Positions 23,340 through 32,890 of a DNA stretch of 64,000 nucleotides are shown one piece after another. Location: contig CM057469.1 in NCBI GenBank assembly GCA_030035585.1, forward strand, positions 57,119,501 to 57,183,500, read 5' to 3'. Every line of letters begins with the position of its first letter. Position 1 is the first letter of the stretch. The notes under the pieces were generated by a model that saw nothing but the letters and a program-made list of their open reading frames with translations, made no database searches and was not told where the DNA came from. Origin of the DNA: Dugong dugon. Lineage: Eukaryota > Chordata > Mammalia > Sirenia > Dugongidae. A program made the position numbers and the translations under genes.

Positions 23340-24530
23340 AGTCCAACAAACTAGATGGTCAGTTTGGACAATGAGCAATCACACTGTGTTAAAAATTGCA
23401 AAGGAACTAGATTCTTTAATTCTGTTAGTAACGCATTAGTCTCTTTCAGTCTCAGAATGGCAAAAGAGGAAATTAGAGAATAGTTGTAAATGAGTTCCTT
23501 TTTTTGGCCTTTTGCCTTGTTTTTTTGAAAAACAGCTTGACAGATTTTTCCCCTAAGCTCTGGTGAGTTACCTTTGCCCTGGTTTCCTACCTCAGAGGGT
23601 TTGTTACTTTTGTCCAGGTTGGTTGACATTTCCTGGGTAAGCTGTAAACAACTTGGTTTGATACTTTTTGCCAGGTCCTGGGCTGCAGCCTGCCCTGTGA
23701 TTGGTATGCACCTTGCAGGGATTGTTAATATACTATGCAAATGAAGTGACTATAGACTATGGAAATGAAGAGTCTCTGGCCTTCTGAGAGGAGATTGGTC
23801 AGTTCATGGCCCTGGTGGGAGCGCTAGACCTTGAAATTGATAAGAAGTTTGTATATATATGCAGCCAGCCCCACAGAGGTTTTTCAGACAGGAAGCAGAA
23901 AGGAGAGAAGGCAAGAGAAAAGAGAGAAGAAACAGAGAGAAAGTAGGCAAGGAACCTCCTAAAAGAGCTGTAACACAGGTCAAGGGCTGTAATACTGAAG
24001 ACAGCCACAGGCCCAGAAGGGTCTCAGCAGCAGAGCTGGCAGTGACAGACCCGGAAGGGACCCTGCAGCAGAGTTGGTGGTGACAGATGGCAGGGCCAAA
24101 AGGAACATGTCCTCAGGGGGCTGAGAAGAGCCCTGCACAGCGCAGAGGACTAAGAGAGCTGTCCTGCGCTGAAGAAGGGAGACTTTGCCTACTTGCTTCC
24201 TGATCCTGATCCTGAGATGTAGACTGTTGATCCTGATCCCAAGTTGTACCATGTTGCTTCTTTAAAAATCACTTAACTCTAAGTATGTTCTGTGAGTTCT
24301 GTGTGGTCGTTGCAACAGATTACTGAACCTAGAAAAGAAGTAGAGAGTGCTGTGGGGGGGATGGCTGGTGTCAGAATTAGTTAGAAGTTTGGAGAGAGGA
24401 AGTATGTCTGATCTCCACCTCGTGGGAATCAGCTTTTTGCTGATGGTGATTCTCATTATCCCCCATGAAGTTAGACAGGTTCTGATGTTACTACTACTTG
24501 AATTTTCAATGGTAATGCTGCATGAACCTT
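23340..24530 (+). mobile_element. ERVL-like LTR plus short leader, plus strand
   Basis: A TATA-like run 'gtatatatatgcagcc' lies at 23851-23866. The 3' part 'tgagttctgtgtggtcgttg' leads into a primer-binding-site-like motif at 24366-24380 and about 150 bp of leader, matching the minus-strand relative at 18170-18450 block by block. The 5' limit is uncertain; a TG start near 23385 is possible. No retroviral gene is present. Confidence 0.6.
24366..24380 (+). promoter_or_regulatory. Retroviral primer-binding-site-like motif
   Basis: TGGTGTCAGAATTAG differs by one base from the motif in the minus-strand relative (18337-18351) and resembles a tRNA-Leu primer binding site. It sits right after the LTR end. 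Confidence 0.55.
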
Positions 24531-26131
24531 GCATTATGTAGCGTTTTACAGTTTAAAAAAGAACGTTTCTTATTTAGTGACATAGGATACGTGACTTTCT
24601 ATAAGGTGAAGTGAAAAACATGGGACAAAAAATTCTATATGCATTTTTGTTAGAAAGGAAGGGAAGGAGGGAAGAAAGGAGGGAGATTAGGAAGGAAAGA
24701 AGCAAGGAAGAAAAAATGTTAGTAGTCTCCAGGTTGTTGAATAATGCATTGCTTTGTTTTGTTTATACTTTTTTGTATTTTAAAAATCTGCAATGAATAT
24801 GTACTATTTTACAGTTAAAAAACTATTTTAAGGTGCCTTTACGTATTTCAGTGAATGCTGACTAAAATTCTATATTAACAGCATCATTATGAAAATAAAA
24901 AACTGTTCACAGAAGTAGCAGCTTCTTGTCCCACAAAAGTTTAAATACTCTTTATTTATTACATTTGCCAACTCTTCAGTGAATCCTTCCACCAGCCCCA
25001 CACTAACATGCCTGAGGAAGGAAGTGGGGTTATAAACCAGGAGGCTGAAGGAAAAGGAGAAGTAGGGGAGTATATGATTTACTATTCATGATTTCAGCAA
25101 ATTGTATCTGGGTTAGTGTGACAAGTGCCCATCACAGTCTCTTGGCAAAGATCAGCTGTGTGAGGCAAATCTTTCCTAGGAATCAGAATGCTCCCAATAG
25201 TTTGGTTTTGGTGATAGCAATTCCAACCACTTGCTCTAACATTAAAGGAAAGCAAAAGAAACCTACGTCACTGGCTGCTAACTTACCGACAACAACCTAC
25301 TATGATTCATTATTGTGGCAAACATGTTAGAGATAGGACTGTTCTATATAGCAGTTGTGTAGAGTTTAGTAATATGCAGAGGTTGTGTTTCACAGAACTT
25401 TACCAGGGGTACATCACGTAGGTTTTGCAAACATACCCAAATCAATAATGAATGATCCATTTAACTTAATTAAGCATATAATTAAAAAAAATAACCAACT
25501 TCCTTATTTTTTTGTTGTTATATTAAATTTAGGAATTATAACTGAAAAATGTGAACCTTAGTATGTTTATGAAACTGATTCATCTATTAATATACCATTT
25601 TCCACTAATGCTCAGTTGCAAAGCATTTCCAAATATAAACAGCAATTCTGAAAGGAAATGATAAAATTATTTACTACTATACCCCACATGGATTGGGAAA
25701 AAATATTATGCAATAGCTACTGGCTTTGAGCAGAGACAGTCTGTTTTTTCCCTTCCCCCAACCCCATTTTCCTCACACTACCTCCTCAGAAAATTATAGC
25801 TCTATTGAGTACACAGTGACTTCAGATTTTTGATCACCATGAAGTTTGGTAAGTATGCTAACCTGTTCTGAATAGAATTTCCTGTATCAACTATTTTAAA
25901 ACTGTGTGTGTATGTGAGTGTTGAAGGCCTGTTATATTATGTCAGTTTCATACAAATTCTTACCTTTTTTTTTTTTTTTACATCCCTAACCATAAATAAA
26001 ATACTAATAGCAAAAAACCTATCAGATTTTTTAGGTAAAACTTCCAAATATTAGACATTTTCTTCAGTCAGGAATTATAAGGATCTTCATACAGTGCTGT
26101 GATACTAATTCAAGGTATTTAATGCTACTTT
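24531..26131. other. No gene recognised
   Basis: AT-rich DNA with a purine tract at 24652-24712. An 80-codon frame at 25088-25330 has no recognisable domain. No repeat family assigned. Confidence 0.45.
24652..24712 (+). repeat. GA-rich simple sequence
   Basis: About 60 bp made almost only of A and G with GGAAGG/GAAA variants, a degenerate microsatellite-like purine tract. Confidence 0.75.
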
Positions 26132-26332
26132 AAGGAGCCCTGGTGGTGCAGTGGTTAAGTGCTCCGTTGCTAACTAAAAGATCAGCGGTTCTGCTCTGCA
26201 GGGAAAAAAGACAGTGGCAGTCAGCTCTAGTAAAGATTACAGCTTTAGCAACGCTATAGGGCAGTTCTACTCTGTCCTATAGGGGCACTATGAGCCGGAA
26301 TCAACATGACGGCAACAGGTTTGGTTTTGGTT
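26132..26332 (+). mobile_element. AfroSINE, full length, plus strand, 14-bp perfect duplication
   Basis: Starts 'aaggagccctggtggtgcag' with an intact A-box region; the B-box region is partly lost (join at 'cagcggttctgctctgcag'). It then runs through 'gtaaagattacagc' and 'ggcaacaggtttggttttgg'. Both flanks read tttaatgctacttt (26118-26131 and 26333-26346). Confidence 0.93.
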
Positions 26333-26984
26333 TTTAATGCTACTTTGTAACTATTTGATTAATATAATTTTAAATAATCCCTATTTCTTATTAGGAAAAC
26401 AATGTATGCTTATAAGAAATTCAAACAAGGAAAAACATAAAGTAGGAAATTAAAGTCTCACCCTGCTCAGTTACAGTTGCCATTGGCAACCACTGCTGAC
26501 AGCCTTTAGCTCATTTTGTATAGCAAATCTTTTTGACAGCACAGAGCCAAATTTTGTTAAGGATGGCATTCTTACTGTTACTTATACTACCGACTCAGCA
26601 GGTGACCTTGAGGATGTAGAGAACAGGTCATTTGTCAGAGTAAGCAAGTCATTCATTCATTCATCATTTATTCAACAAACATTAAGGGCAGGGGCCTAAC
26701 TACAGAAAATAGTACCTAGGATGATTGGTGTTAAATTGTTGAATGATCTTTCACAGCTGGCCATGGAAACTGTGATGGCCAATAGAAACTACTAATTGGT
26801 GCCCCACCTCAAGCAGCACCCAGGTCACACACTCTATCTGCCCCCCACCCCAGGTAGGCCCCTGATTGAGGACCCTATGAGGAGCGTTAGGAATCTCTCC
26901 CAAAACTGTCTTCTAGTTCTGCCTTTTTATCCTTAGAGATTCATTTGGAAGCATATAAGTAACTTTTTGCTAAAAAATAAATTA
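26333..26984. other. No gene recognised
   Basis: Unique DNA with a short 'cattcattcattcatcattt' run near 26650 that may be part of an ancient LINE end. Nothing else assigned. Confidence 0.4.
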
Positions 26985-27677
26985 CAGTCACGTGTTGCTT
27001 AACATCCAGCATACCTTCTGTGAAATAGGACGTTATACGATTTGGACGTCGTGCGAATACCATATTATACACCACCTGGAGTTCACCTCGAGGTGTCGCT
27101 CGTGGAAGCAAACTTCAGTCTGGGTGGAAACCACATCCAGCACATCAAGTGTGTGTCACAGACCGTTCTCCATGTGAGTCAGTTGGACCCCAAAGGCAAG
27201 GCCAAGATCTTGATATTTAGGCAGCTTTATTACTAGAAGGAGGTAGCCAAGATGATCATGAACTTGGCGGACTATCACCGCCAGCGTCAGGTACAAAGTT
27301 CAGAGAAGGGCCCTGCCCTGGAAGCCAGCAGCCAGTAGGCTCCAGAGGCAGCCCAGGAGGCTGGCACTCAGCAGGCTCCAGATGCTGCACAGGTCTGGGT
27401 TACCAAGCTTTTGACGGATGTTTGTGTCCCGGGATGGGAGCCACGCAGAGGTTAAAGTGGAAGCCCTGTCTCGAACCCTGTTCTTATGGGTCCTGCTTCT
27501 ACCCCCGGGGTTAAGAATAATAGGGTGAGTTTTTTTGTTTTTGTTTTGTTTTTTTTTTCTTTTCCTCTGTTAAATGTTTTTAAAGAGTTCTAATAAAGAA
27601 GAATCAAATGAAAAAAACAACCACGGACGTACATGCGATCGGACACTGTCTGAACGGACATTATGTGCACATGACTG
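26985..27677. mobile_element. Tigger-type DNA transposon remnant containing a retrocopy
   Basis: It begins CAGTCACGTGTTGCTTAAC after TA (26983-26984) and ends CACATGACTG before TA (27678-27679). CpG-rich ends such as 'ggacgtcgtgcgaatacc' are typical of a Tigger-group family. The middle (about 27066-27620) is unrelated to the transposon and looks like a processed transcript. Confidence 0.7.
27066..27620 (+). pseudogene. Processed retrocopy of an unidentified gene
   Basis: One frame (about 27076-27330) reads as protein-like sequence with charged and hydrophobic alternation ('VSQLDPKGKAK', then a stop, then 'KEVAKM' and 'LADYHRQRQ'), followed by a repeated alanine/glutamine-rich stretch. In-frame stops near 27235 and 27337 break it. 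The 3' part has a T-rich run, AATAAA at 27592-27597 and a short A run about 20 bp later, as expected for a retrotransposed mRNA with its 3' UTR. There are no introns. I do not recognise the parent gene. It sits inside a Tigger remnant; a target duplication is not clear. Confidence 0.55.
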
Positions 27678-27855
27678 TAATTAATTATAACAACAACAAC
27701 ATTCATCTGATAATTACAATGTACCCCGAACTAGGCTAAGAACTTTGCATGAGATGTTTCATTTAATATTCACATTAACCCCATGAGGGAGGGACTCTTA
27801 CTATGAGGTGAAGAAACTTGCTTAAACCAAGGTCTCTGAGTCAGTAAATGATAGA

Positions 27856-28417
27856 CCCGTTGCTATCAAGTCAGTTCCAACTCACAGTGACCCCATGTTT
27901 TACAGACTAGAACTGAGCTCCATAGGATTTTCCTGGCTATAATTTTTATGGCAGCATATCACCAGGAATTCCTCCTGCAGCACCACAGAAGAACAGGGGT
28001 GTTCATCCATTGCTCCATGTTTGCCACCCACCCTACCGGTCAGGAACCACCACTGGAGAGTCACCCTGTCTCTGAGTCCTGATTTCTTCTCTGTTCTGTG
28101 TATGCCAGGATCTCTGAAGCTCTCATCCTCTTTCCTGTACTTTCCCTCCCTAGCTCCAGTTCATGTCCTGCTCAACTTGCTTCACTCTGGGTATGTCTTC
28201 ACAGTTTCTCCGTCTCCTATTAGGGATTCTGTAATGTTGTCTTCCTGTGCTCCTAACCCAGGGCTGCTGCTGGCTTTATCTCAAAATGGCCCTGCTGGGC
28301 CAGACTGGCTGGCAGGGCATCTCTGCTCCATATCTCTCCCCATTCGCTGGGTGTGTTTGAACCACTAATCTTTTGGTTAGCAGCTAAGCACTTAACTGTT
28401 GCACCACCCCGGGACCT
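27856..28417 (-). mobile_element. AfroSINE, type II, minus strand, carrying a foreign insert
   Basis: Left half 'cccgttgctatcaagtcagt' to about 27984, right half from 'gggtgtgtttgaaccac' to 'gcaccaccccgggacc'. Bracketed by agtaaatgataga (27843-27855) and agtaaatgatcga (28418-28430), a 13-bp duplication with one difference that belongs to the interrupted MIR. The middle, 27985-28346, is L1 5' UTR-like. Confidence 0.88.
27985..28346 (-). mobile_element. Isolated L1 5' UTR fragment inside a SINE, antisense
   Basis: The reverse complement aligns along most of its length with 28900-29240, the 5' UTR of L1-A: shared blocks include 'tgccctgccagccagtc', 'gaggagcacaggaagacaac'-like, 'gaagacatacccagagtgaa', 'gagcaggacatgaact' and 'cctgaccggtagggtggg'. 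No ORF or 3' end accompanies it. It is flanked by the two halves of the AfroSINE. Confidence 0.8.
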
Positions 28418-28723
28418 AGTAAATGATCGATCCAGGATTAAAATCTCAGATCCACTTTACTCTAAGATTTGTCCTCTTAACCACAGCGCTATATTGCCTG
28501 CCCCGTGATATATGCTCTTAGCAGGAGTAGAATGATCCCTTATCAATTATTAACATTTTAATATAAATGATTTGATTAGAGGGGTACACAGTAATGTCTC
28601 ACAGTAGGAGAAGGTGGAGGATGCAGGAGAATGTGGTCATCTGGAGAATTATGATGCTATTGGGCACCTTGGTAGAAAAAGAAGACTCCAAGAAGAGGAA
28701 GGAAAAAGAGTTAAAAGAACTCA

Positions 28724-29720
28724 AGGCTCAATGAGATTCAAAATGGTCGCCTAGTCAGATGCACCATATTGTCCCTCTTCAGCAAAGACCCAAAAAACAA
28801 ACTGTCACAGTAACAGATGCCAACCCTAGAACCCTGAGCATCAAATGAAATGATACAGAATCAGATCAAACACCAACTGGAAAAAGAAACTGAACAATAG
28901 CAGCGAATGGGAAGAAATATGAAGTAGAAGTGCCCTGCCAGCCAGTCCGGCACAGCAGGGCAGTTCTGAGACAAAGCCAGCAAGTACCATGGGTGAGGAG
29001 CACAGGAAGACAACATCATGGAACTCCCAATAAGAGACCGAGAAACTGTGAAGACATACCCAGAGTGAAGCAAGGTGAGCAGGACATGAACTAGATCTAA
29101 GCAAGGAAAGTACAGGAAGGAAGACAAGAGCTTCATGGATCTTGTTGTACACAGAGCAGAGAGGAAATCAGGACAACTCTCCAGTGGTGGTACCTGACCG
29201 GTAGGGTAGGTGGTGAACACAGAGCAGTAGACGAGACCCCCACACTTTTTATTCCTTTCCTTTTTTATTTTTCTCTCCCCCCTTTCCCAGACATCCACCC
29301 TGCCCTCCCCTGCCAGAAAGAGCACCTGCATGACCTCTGGCCACATGCCTGGCCCCTCCCCCACTGTAGAGATCTCCTTGCACGATCCCTGGCCACCTGC
29401 CCCACAACAGATCACCTGGACAGATCACCTGTACCGCCCCCCATTGCCTGTCCCACCCCTTTCCCACTGAAGGGAGCACCTGTGCATCTCCTAGCTAACC
29501 ACCTCACCTCTCCCACTAGAGAGAGCGCCTGCACAAATCCTGGCCGCCTGCCCCAACCTCCCCTGCTGGAGAGAGCACCTGCAGGACCTCTTGGCTGATG
29601 ACTCCGCCCCTATACCACCAGAGAAAGAGCCTGCACACCTCCCAGCCATCCACCCCACCCCGCCCCTCCATAGCCAGAGAGGGTGCCCGCTCTGATATAT
29701 CAAAACAAAACAAAACAAAA
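28724..29720 (+). promoter_or_regulatory. L1-A 5' UTR (internal promoter region)
   Basis: The first bases, 'ttcaaaatggtcgcctagtc', are the diverged counterpart of the 'ccaagatggcggagtagtc' start of L1-B. In L1s this region is the internal Pol II promoter, and the AAGATGGC core is a YY1-type site in other mammalian L1s. The distal half is a C-rich minisatellite. L1-B shares only the first ~120 bp clearly. Confidence 0.7.
29300..29690 (+). repeat. ~52-bp minisatellite in the L1-A 5' UTR
   Basis: About eight degenerate units, each with a 'gagagcacctgcac' start and a 'ctggccacctgccccac' middle. Unit starts lie near 29311, 29365, 29405, 29468, 29518, 29570, 29620 and 29673. Spacing is mostly 50-54 bp. 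Strong C-rich composition. Confidence 0.75.
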
Positions 29721-29739
29721 AGAATTGTAAATAAATAAA

Positions 29740-30079
29740 TAAAATAATATCTTAATGCCTCGGGGACAGCAGATAATATCAAATCATATAAAGAAACAAG
29801 ACAAAAGGGCTCAACCAAGTACCAGAATAAAGGGGTAAAAAATCTTCCTGAGGAAGAGATGGTAATAGAACTCACTGATACAGAATATGAAAGGCTTATA
29901 TATAGAATCTCCAAAGAGATCAAGGAAAACACAGACAAAACCCTGGAAGAATTCAGGAAAATAATACAAGAACAAAATACCAGATTAAATAGACAATTAC
30001 AAATCATGCAAAAATAGCAACTAGAAATCCAGAAGATTGAAATAAAATATCAGAAATGGATAACAAATGAAAGGACATA
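29740..30079 (+). pseudogene. L1-A ORF1, N-terminal part (broken)
   Basis: The translation is rich in K, E and Q with heptad-like spacing ('EEMVIELTDTEYERLIYR', 'SKEIKENTDKTLEEFRK'), as in the coiled-coil half of L1 ORF1p, which forms the trimeric RNA-binding ORF1 protein. It stops in frame ('caaaaatagcaacta') and is then cut at 30080-30092 by L1-B. The C-terminal half continues at 38647. Confidence 0.7.
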
Positions 30080-30092
30080 GAAACAGAATTGA

Positions 30093-31440
30093 GAGGTGGG
30101 GCCAAGATGGCGGAGTAGTCAGACACTTCCGGTAGCCCGTCTTACAACAAAGACCCTAAAAAACAAGTGAATCGATTATATATGACAATCTGGGACCCCT
30201 GAACATCAAAGGCAAAGTTGAGGAATCGGACTGAGTGGCAGGGGGAGGGAAAGATGGTTCAGAAGCAGTGAGGCGTTCCCAGACCTGACCCGGCAGGAGC
30301 TGGAGCCCTTCAGCCCAGATCAGCTCGGGAGTGAGCAGTAAAGCAGGTAAGCAGCGGTGCTCTGGAGGCATTTTCCACACCAGGAGAGATCCAGCAGCAC
30401 AGTCTACTTGGCCATCCAGAAAGGGAAGAAGCCCTCAATCGGTGAAAGATAAGTATTCACATCTCACCTACTGCGTGGATCAAAAACATCCCCCTTAGGG
30501 AAAAACTCTCTCCCATTTACCTCCCTGCTCCCTGCTCTACACCGGGTTTAGAACACTTCAGCGATTGCCGAGTCCCCTGGGGACTCATCATGCACTCTGA
30601 ACCATTCTCTCAGCCTTGAAGAGGGAACAAATTAACAAATAGAGGGAAGAAATAATCTGCCAGCTCCCATAAGCCAAGAACTCAGGGTAGGCACATCTCC
30701 TTTGCCTAGGCACAGGCATAATAGATCCATGGACTTTGAGTGCCTTTCCCCCTGCACAAACTTGTGTGGGCCGATCTCAACAGCATAGGACACCGTTACC
30801 TCAGTACAACAGGGTATATACCTGAAGTCTAACTTCAGCTATTTCAGCTATGAAGTGGCAGGTTTGTGATATTTGACACTGCTCTGCCCATTAAGCAGGG
30901 TCTTCACCTACCAACAACAAGGGCCTGAGGACTGCTGGCTCCACTCACCACCTAGCCACCTGCAATAGGAGCCCAAGAATAAGAGGTGCCCCCTGGTCCT
31001 TACAGGAAACAGCACGGAGTGCTCATAGTCCGGCTGCAAAACCCACCTACCCACTTGCTCTAGGGAACAGGGACACGTTTTCCTCCCGGACACTCGGGGG
31101 TGGCTGTCAGCCCCCTGCCTTGCTCAGAATGTGTCCTCCTGCTACATCCAGATGCCTGTGCCTACCAATCACCCATGCCTGTCTAGGACTGTAGGTGACA
31201 GCCTGCACCACACACTTGGTGGTGTCTACCTGGACTCCTGAGCTGAATCCATACAGGAGGAGTGGGCAGACTCTTGGTCTCACATACCTAGTAACAAATC
31301 TAACCACCTGGTGACAGGACATTAGAACTTCAAAGATGCCAATAATCAAACTATCTCACAAGAGCAGCCTATTAGAGCATATCAAAATAAAACAAGAAGC
31401 TAGGATACAGTAAGCAAACATAAAATAAATAAATATAATA
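30093..31440 (+). promoter_or_regulatory. L1-B 5' UTR
   Basis: About 1.35 kb, less AT-rich than the ORFs, starting with the YY1-type 'ccaagatggcgg'. It contains a loosely repeated segment around 'ctaccaacaacaagggcctg'. It lacks the minisatellite found in L1-A, so the two L1s carry different 5' UTRs downstream of a shared start. Confidence 0.7.
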
Positions 31441-32466
31441 ACTTACTGATAGCTCAGAGACTACAGTCAATATAAAATCACATAAAGAGGCAGACCATGA
31501 TGGCTTCAGTAAGCTTCTAAAATAAAGAATCTACAAATTTTCCAGAGGAAGAAAATTTCTTGGAATTACTGGAGGCAGATACAAAAGATTAATATACAGA
31601 ACTCTTCAAGATATCAGGAGGAAATTAAGCAAAACTCAGAACACGCAATAGAGGAAATTAAAAAGATTAGAGAAGAGCAAAATGACAAATTTAACGGGCT
31701 GCAAGAATCCATAGAGAGACAGCGATCAGAAATCCAGAAGATTAACAATAAAATTTCAGAATTAGACAACACAATAGAAAGTCACAGGAGCAGAATTGAG
31801 GCAATGGAAATCAGAATTAGTGAGATTGAAGACAAAGCACTTAACACCAACTTATTTGAGGAAAAGTCAGATAAAAGGATTTAAAAAAATGAAGAAACCC
31901 TAAGAATTATGTGAGATTCTATCAAGAGGAATAACCTACAAGTGATTGGAGTACCAGAACAGGGGGGATAACAGAAAATACACAGAGAATTGTTGAAGAT
32001 TTGTTGGCAGAAAAATTCCCTGATATTGTGAACGATGAGAAGATATCTCTCCAAGATGCTCATCGAACCTCACATAAGGTAGATTCCAAAAGAAAGTCGC
32101 CAAGACATATTATAATCAAACTTGCCAAAACCAAAGATTAAGAAAGAATTTTAAGAGCAGCTAGGGATAAAGGAAAAGTCATCTACAAAGGAGAGTCAAT
32201 AAGAATAACCTTGGACTACTCAGCAGACACCATGCAGGCAAGAAGGCAATCAGATGACATATATAAAGCCTTCAAGGAAAAAAATTGCTAGCCAAGAATT
32301 ATATATCCAGCAAAACTTTCTCTCAAATATGATGGCGAAATTAGGGCATTTCCAGATAAACAGAAGTTTAGGTAATTAGCAAAAACCATACCAACATTAC
32401 AAGAAATACTAAAGGGAGTCCTCCAGTTAGAAAATCAATAACATTGGAAAACAACCCAAGCCTAGA
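31440..32466 (+). pseudogene. L1-B ORF1 (RNA-binding protein), decayed
   Basis: Coiled-coil-like N-terminal half ('EEIKKIREEQNDKF'-type translation near 31650), then the conserved C-terminal domain: 'SPRHIIIKLAK', 'ILRAARDKGKV', 'DYSADTMQARR' and 'IIYPAKLSL' (near 32300). These match the RRM and C-terminal domain of mammalian L1 ORF1p, which coats L1 RNA and chaperones target-primed reverse transcription. Multiple in-frame stops (for example near 31590, 31883, 32140 and 32290). The exact start codon is not determinable. Confidence 0.8.
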
Positions 32467-32890
32467 ACACAAGACAGAGCAATCAGATATCAACCCAGAT
32501 ACAGAAGTCACAAAAACATATCAAAGCTAAAACACTGAAAATAGGGAAACAGAGATATCAATATTTAAAAGATGACAACATTTAAACAAAAAAAAGGGAA
32601 TAAAAAACATAGACATAGATTTTTCATATGCAGAGGAAGTCAAGGAGATACAAAGAAATAAAAGACTGGTATAAACATAGAAAAATAGGGGTAAATATTA
32701 AGGTAACCACAAAGGAAACTAACAATCCTACTCGTCAAGATAAAAAACAAGAAAAATATAAAGACTCAGAAAATACAAAATCAACAACAATGAAAAAGAT
32801 GAAAAGAAAATTCATAAAGAAAAATGACTCAGCACAGAAAATTAAGTGGAACAAAGAAACTGTCAACAACACACAAAAAAAGACATCAAA

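Larger units (their letters stand above)
27695..28500 (-). repeat. MIR, minus strand, split by an AfroSINE
   Basis: Left part 'aagaactttgcatgagatgt', 'cacattaaccccatgaggga'; right part after the SINE 'tccaggattaaaatctcaga' and 'cttaaccacagcgctatatt'. Together they give a nearly complete reverse-oriented MIR. Confidence 0.75.

Noticed and set aside
24652-24796. Lysine/arginine-rich small protein
   Set aside because: The frame runs through a GA-rich simple repeat; its composition explains it.
26132-26332. tRNA gene suggested by A- and B-box-like motifs in SINEs
   Set aside because: The motifs are the tRNA-derived head of AfroSINE. No copy folds as a complete tRNA with an acceptor stem and anticodon arm in an obvious way, and target duplications show retrotransposition.
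29300-29690. Spaced repeats resembling a CRISPR array
   Set aside because: Units are degenerate and contiguous with no unique spacers, and lie in an L1 5' UTR in a mammalian genome. This is a minisatellite.
28861-30007. Antisense open frames of 163 and 184 codons
   Set aside because: They lie antisense in the L1-A 5' UTR and ORF1. They look like products of C-rich/purine composition, not genes.
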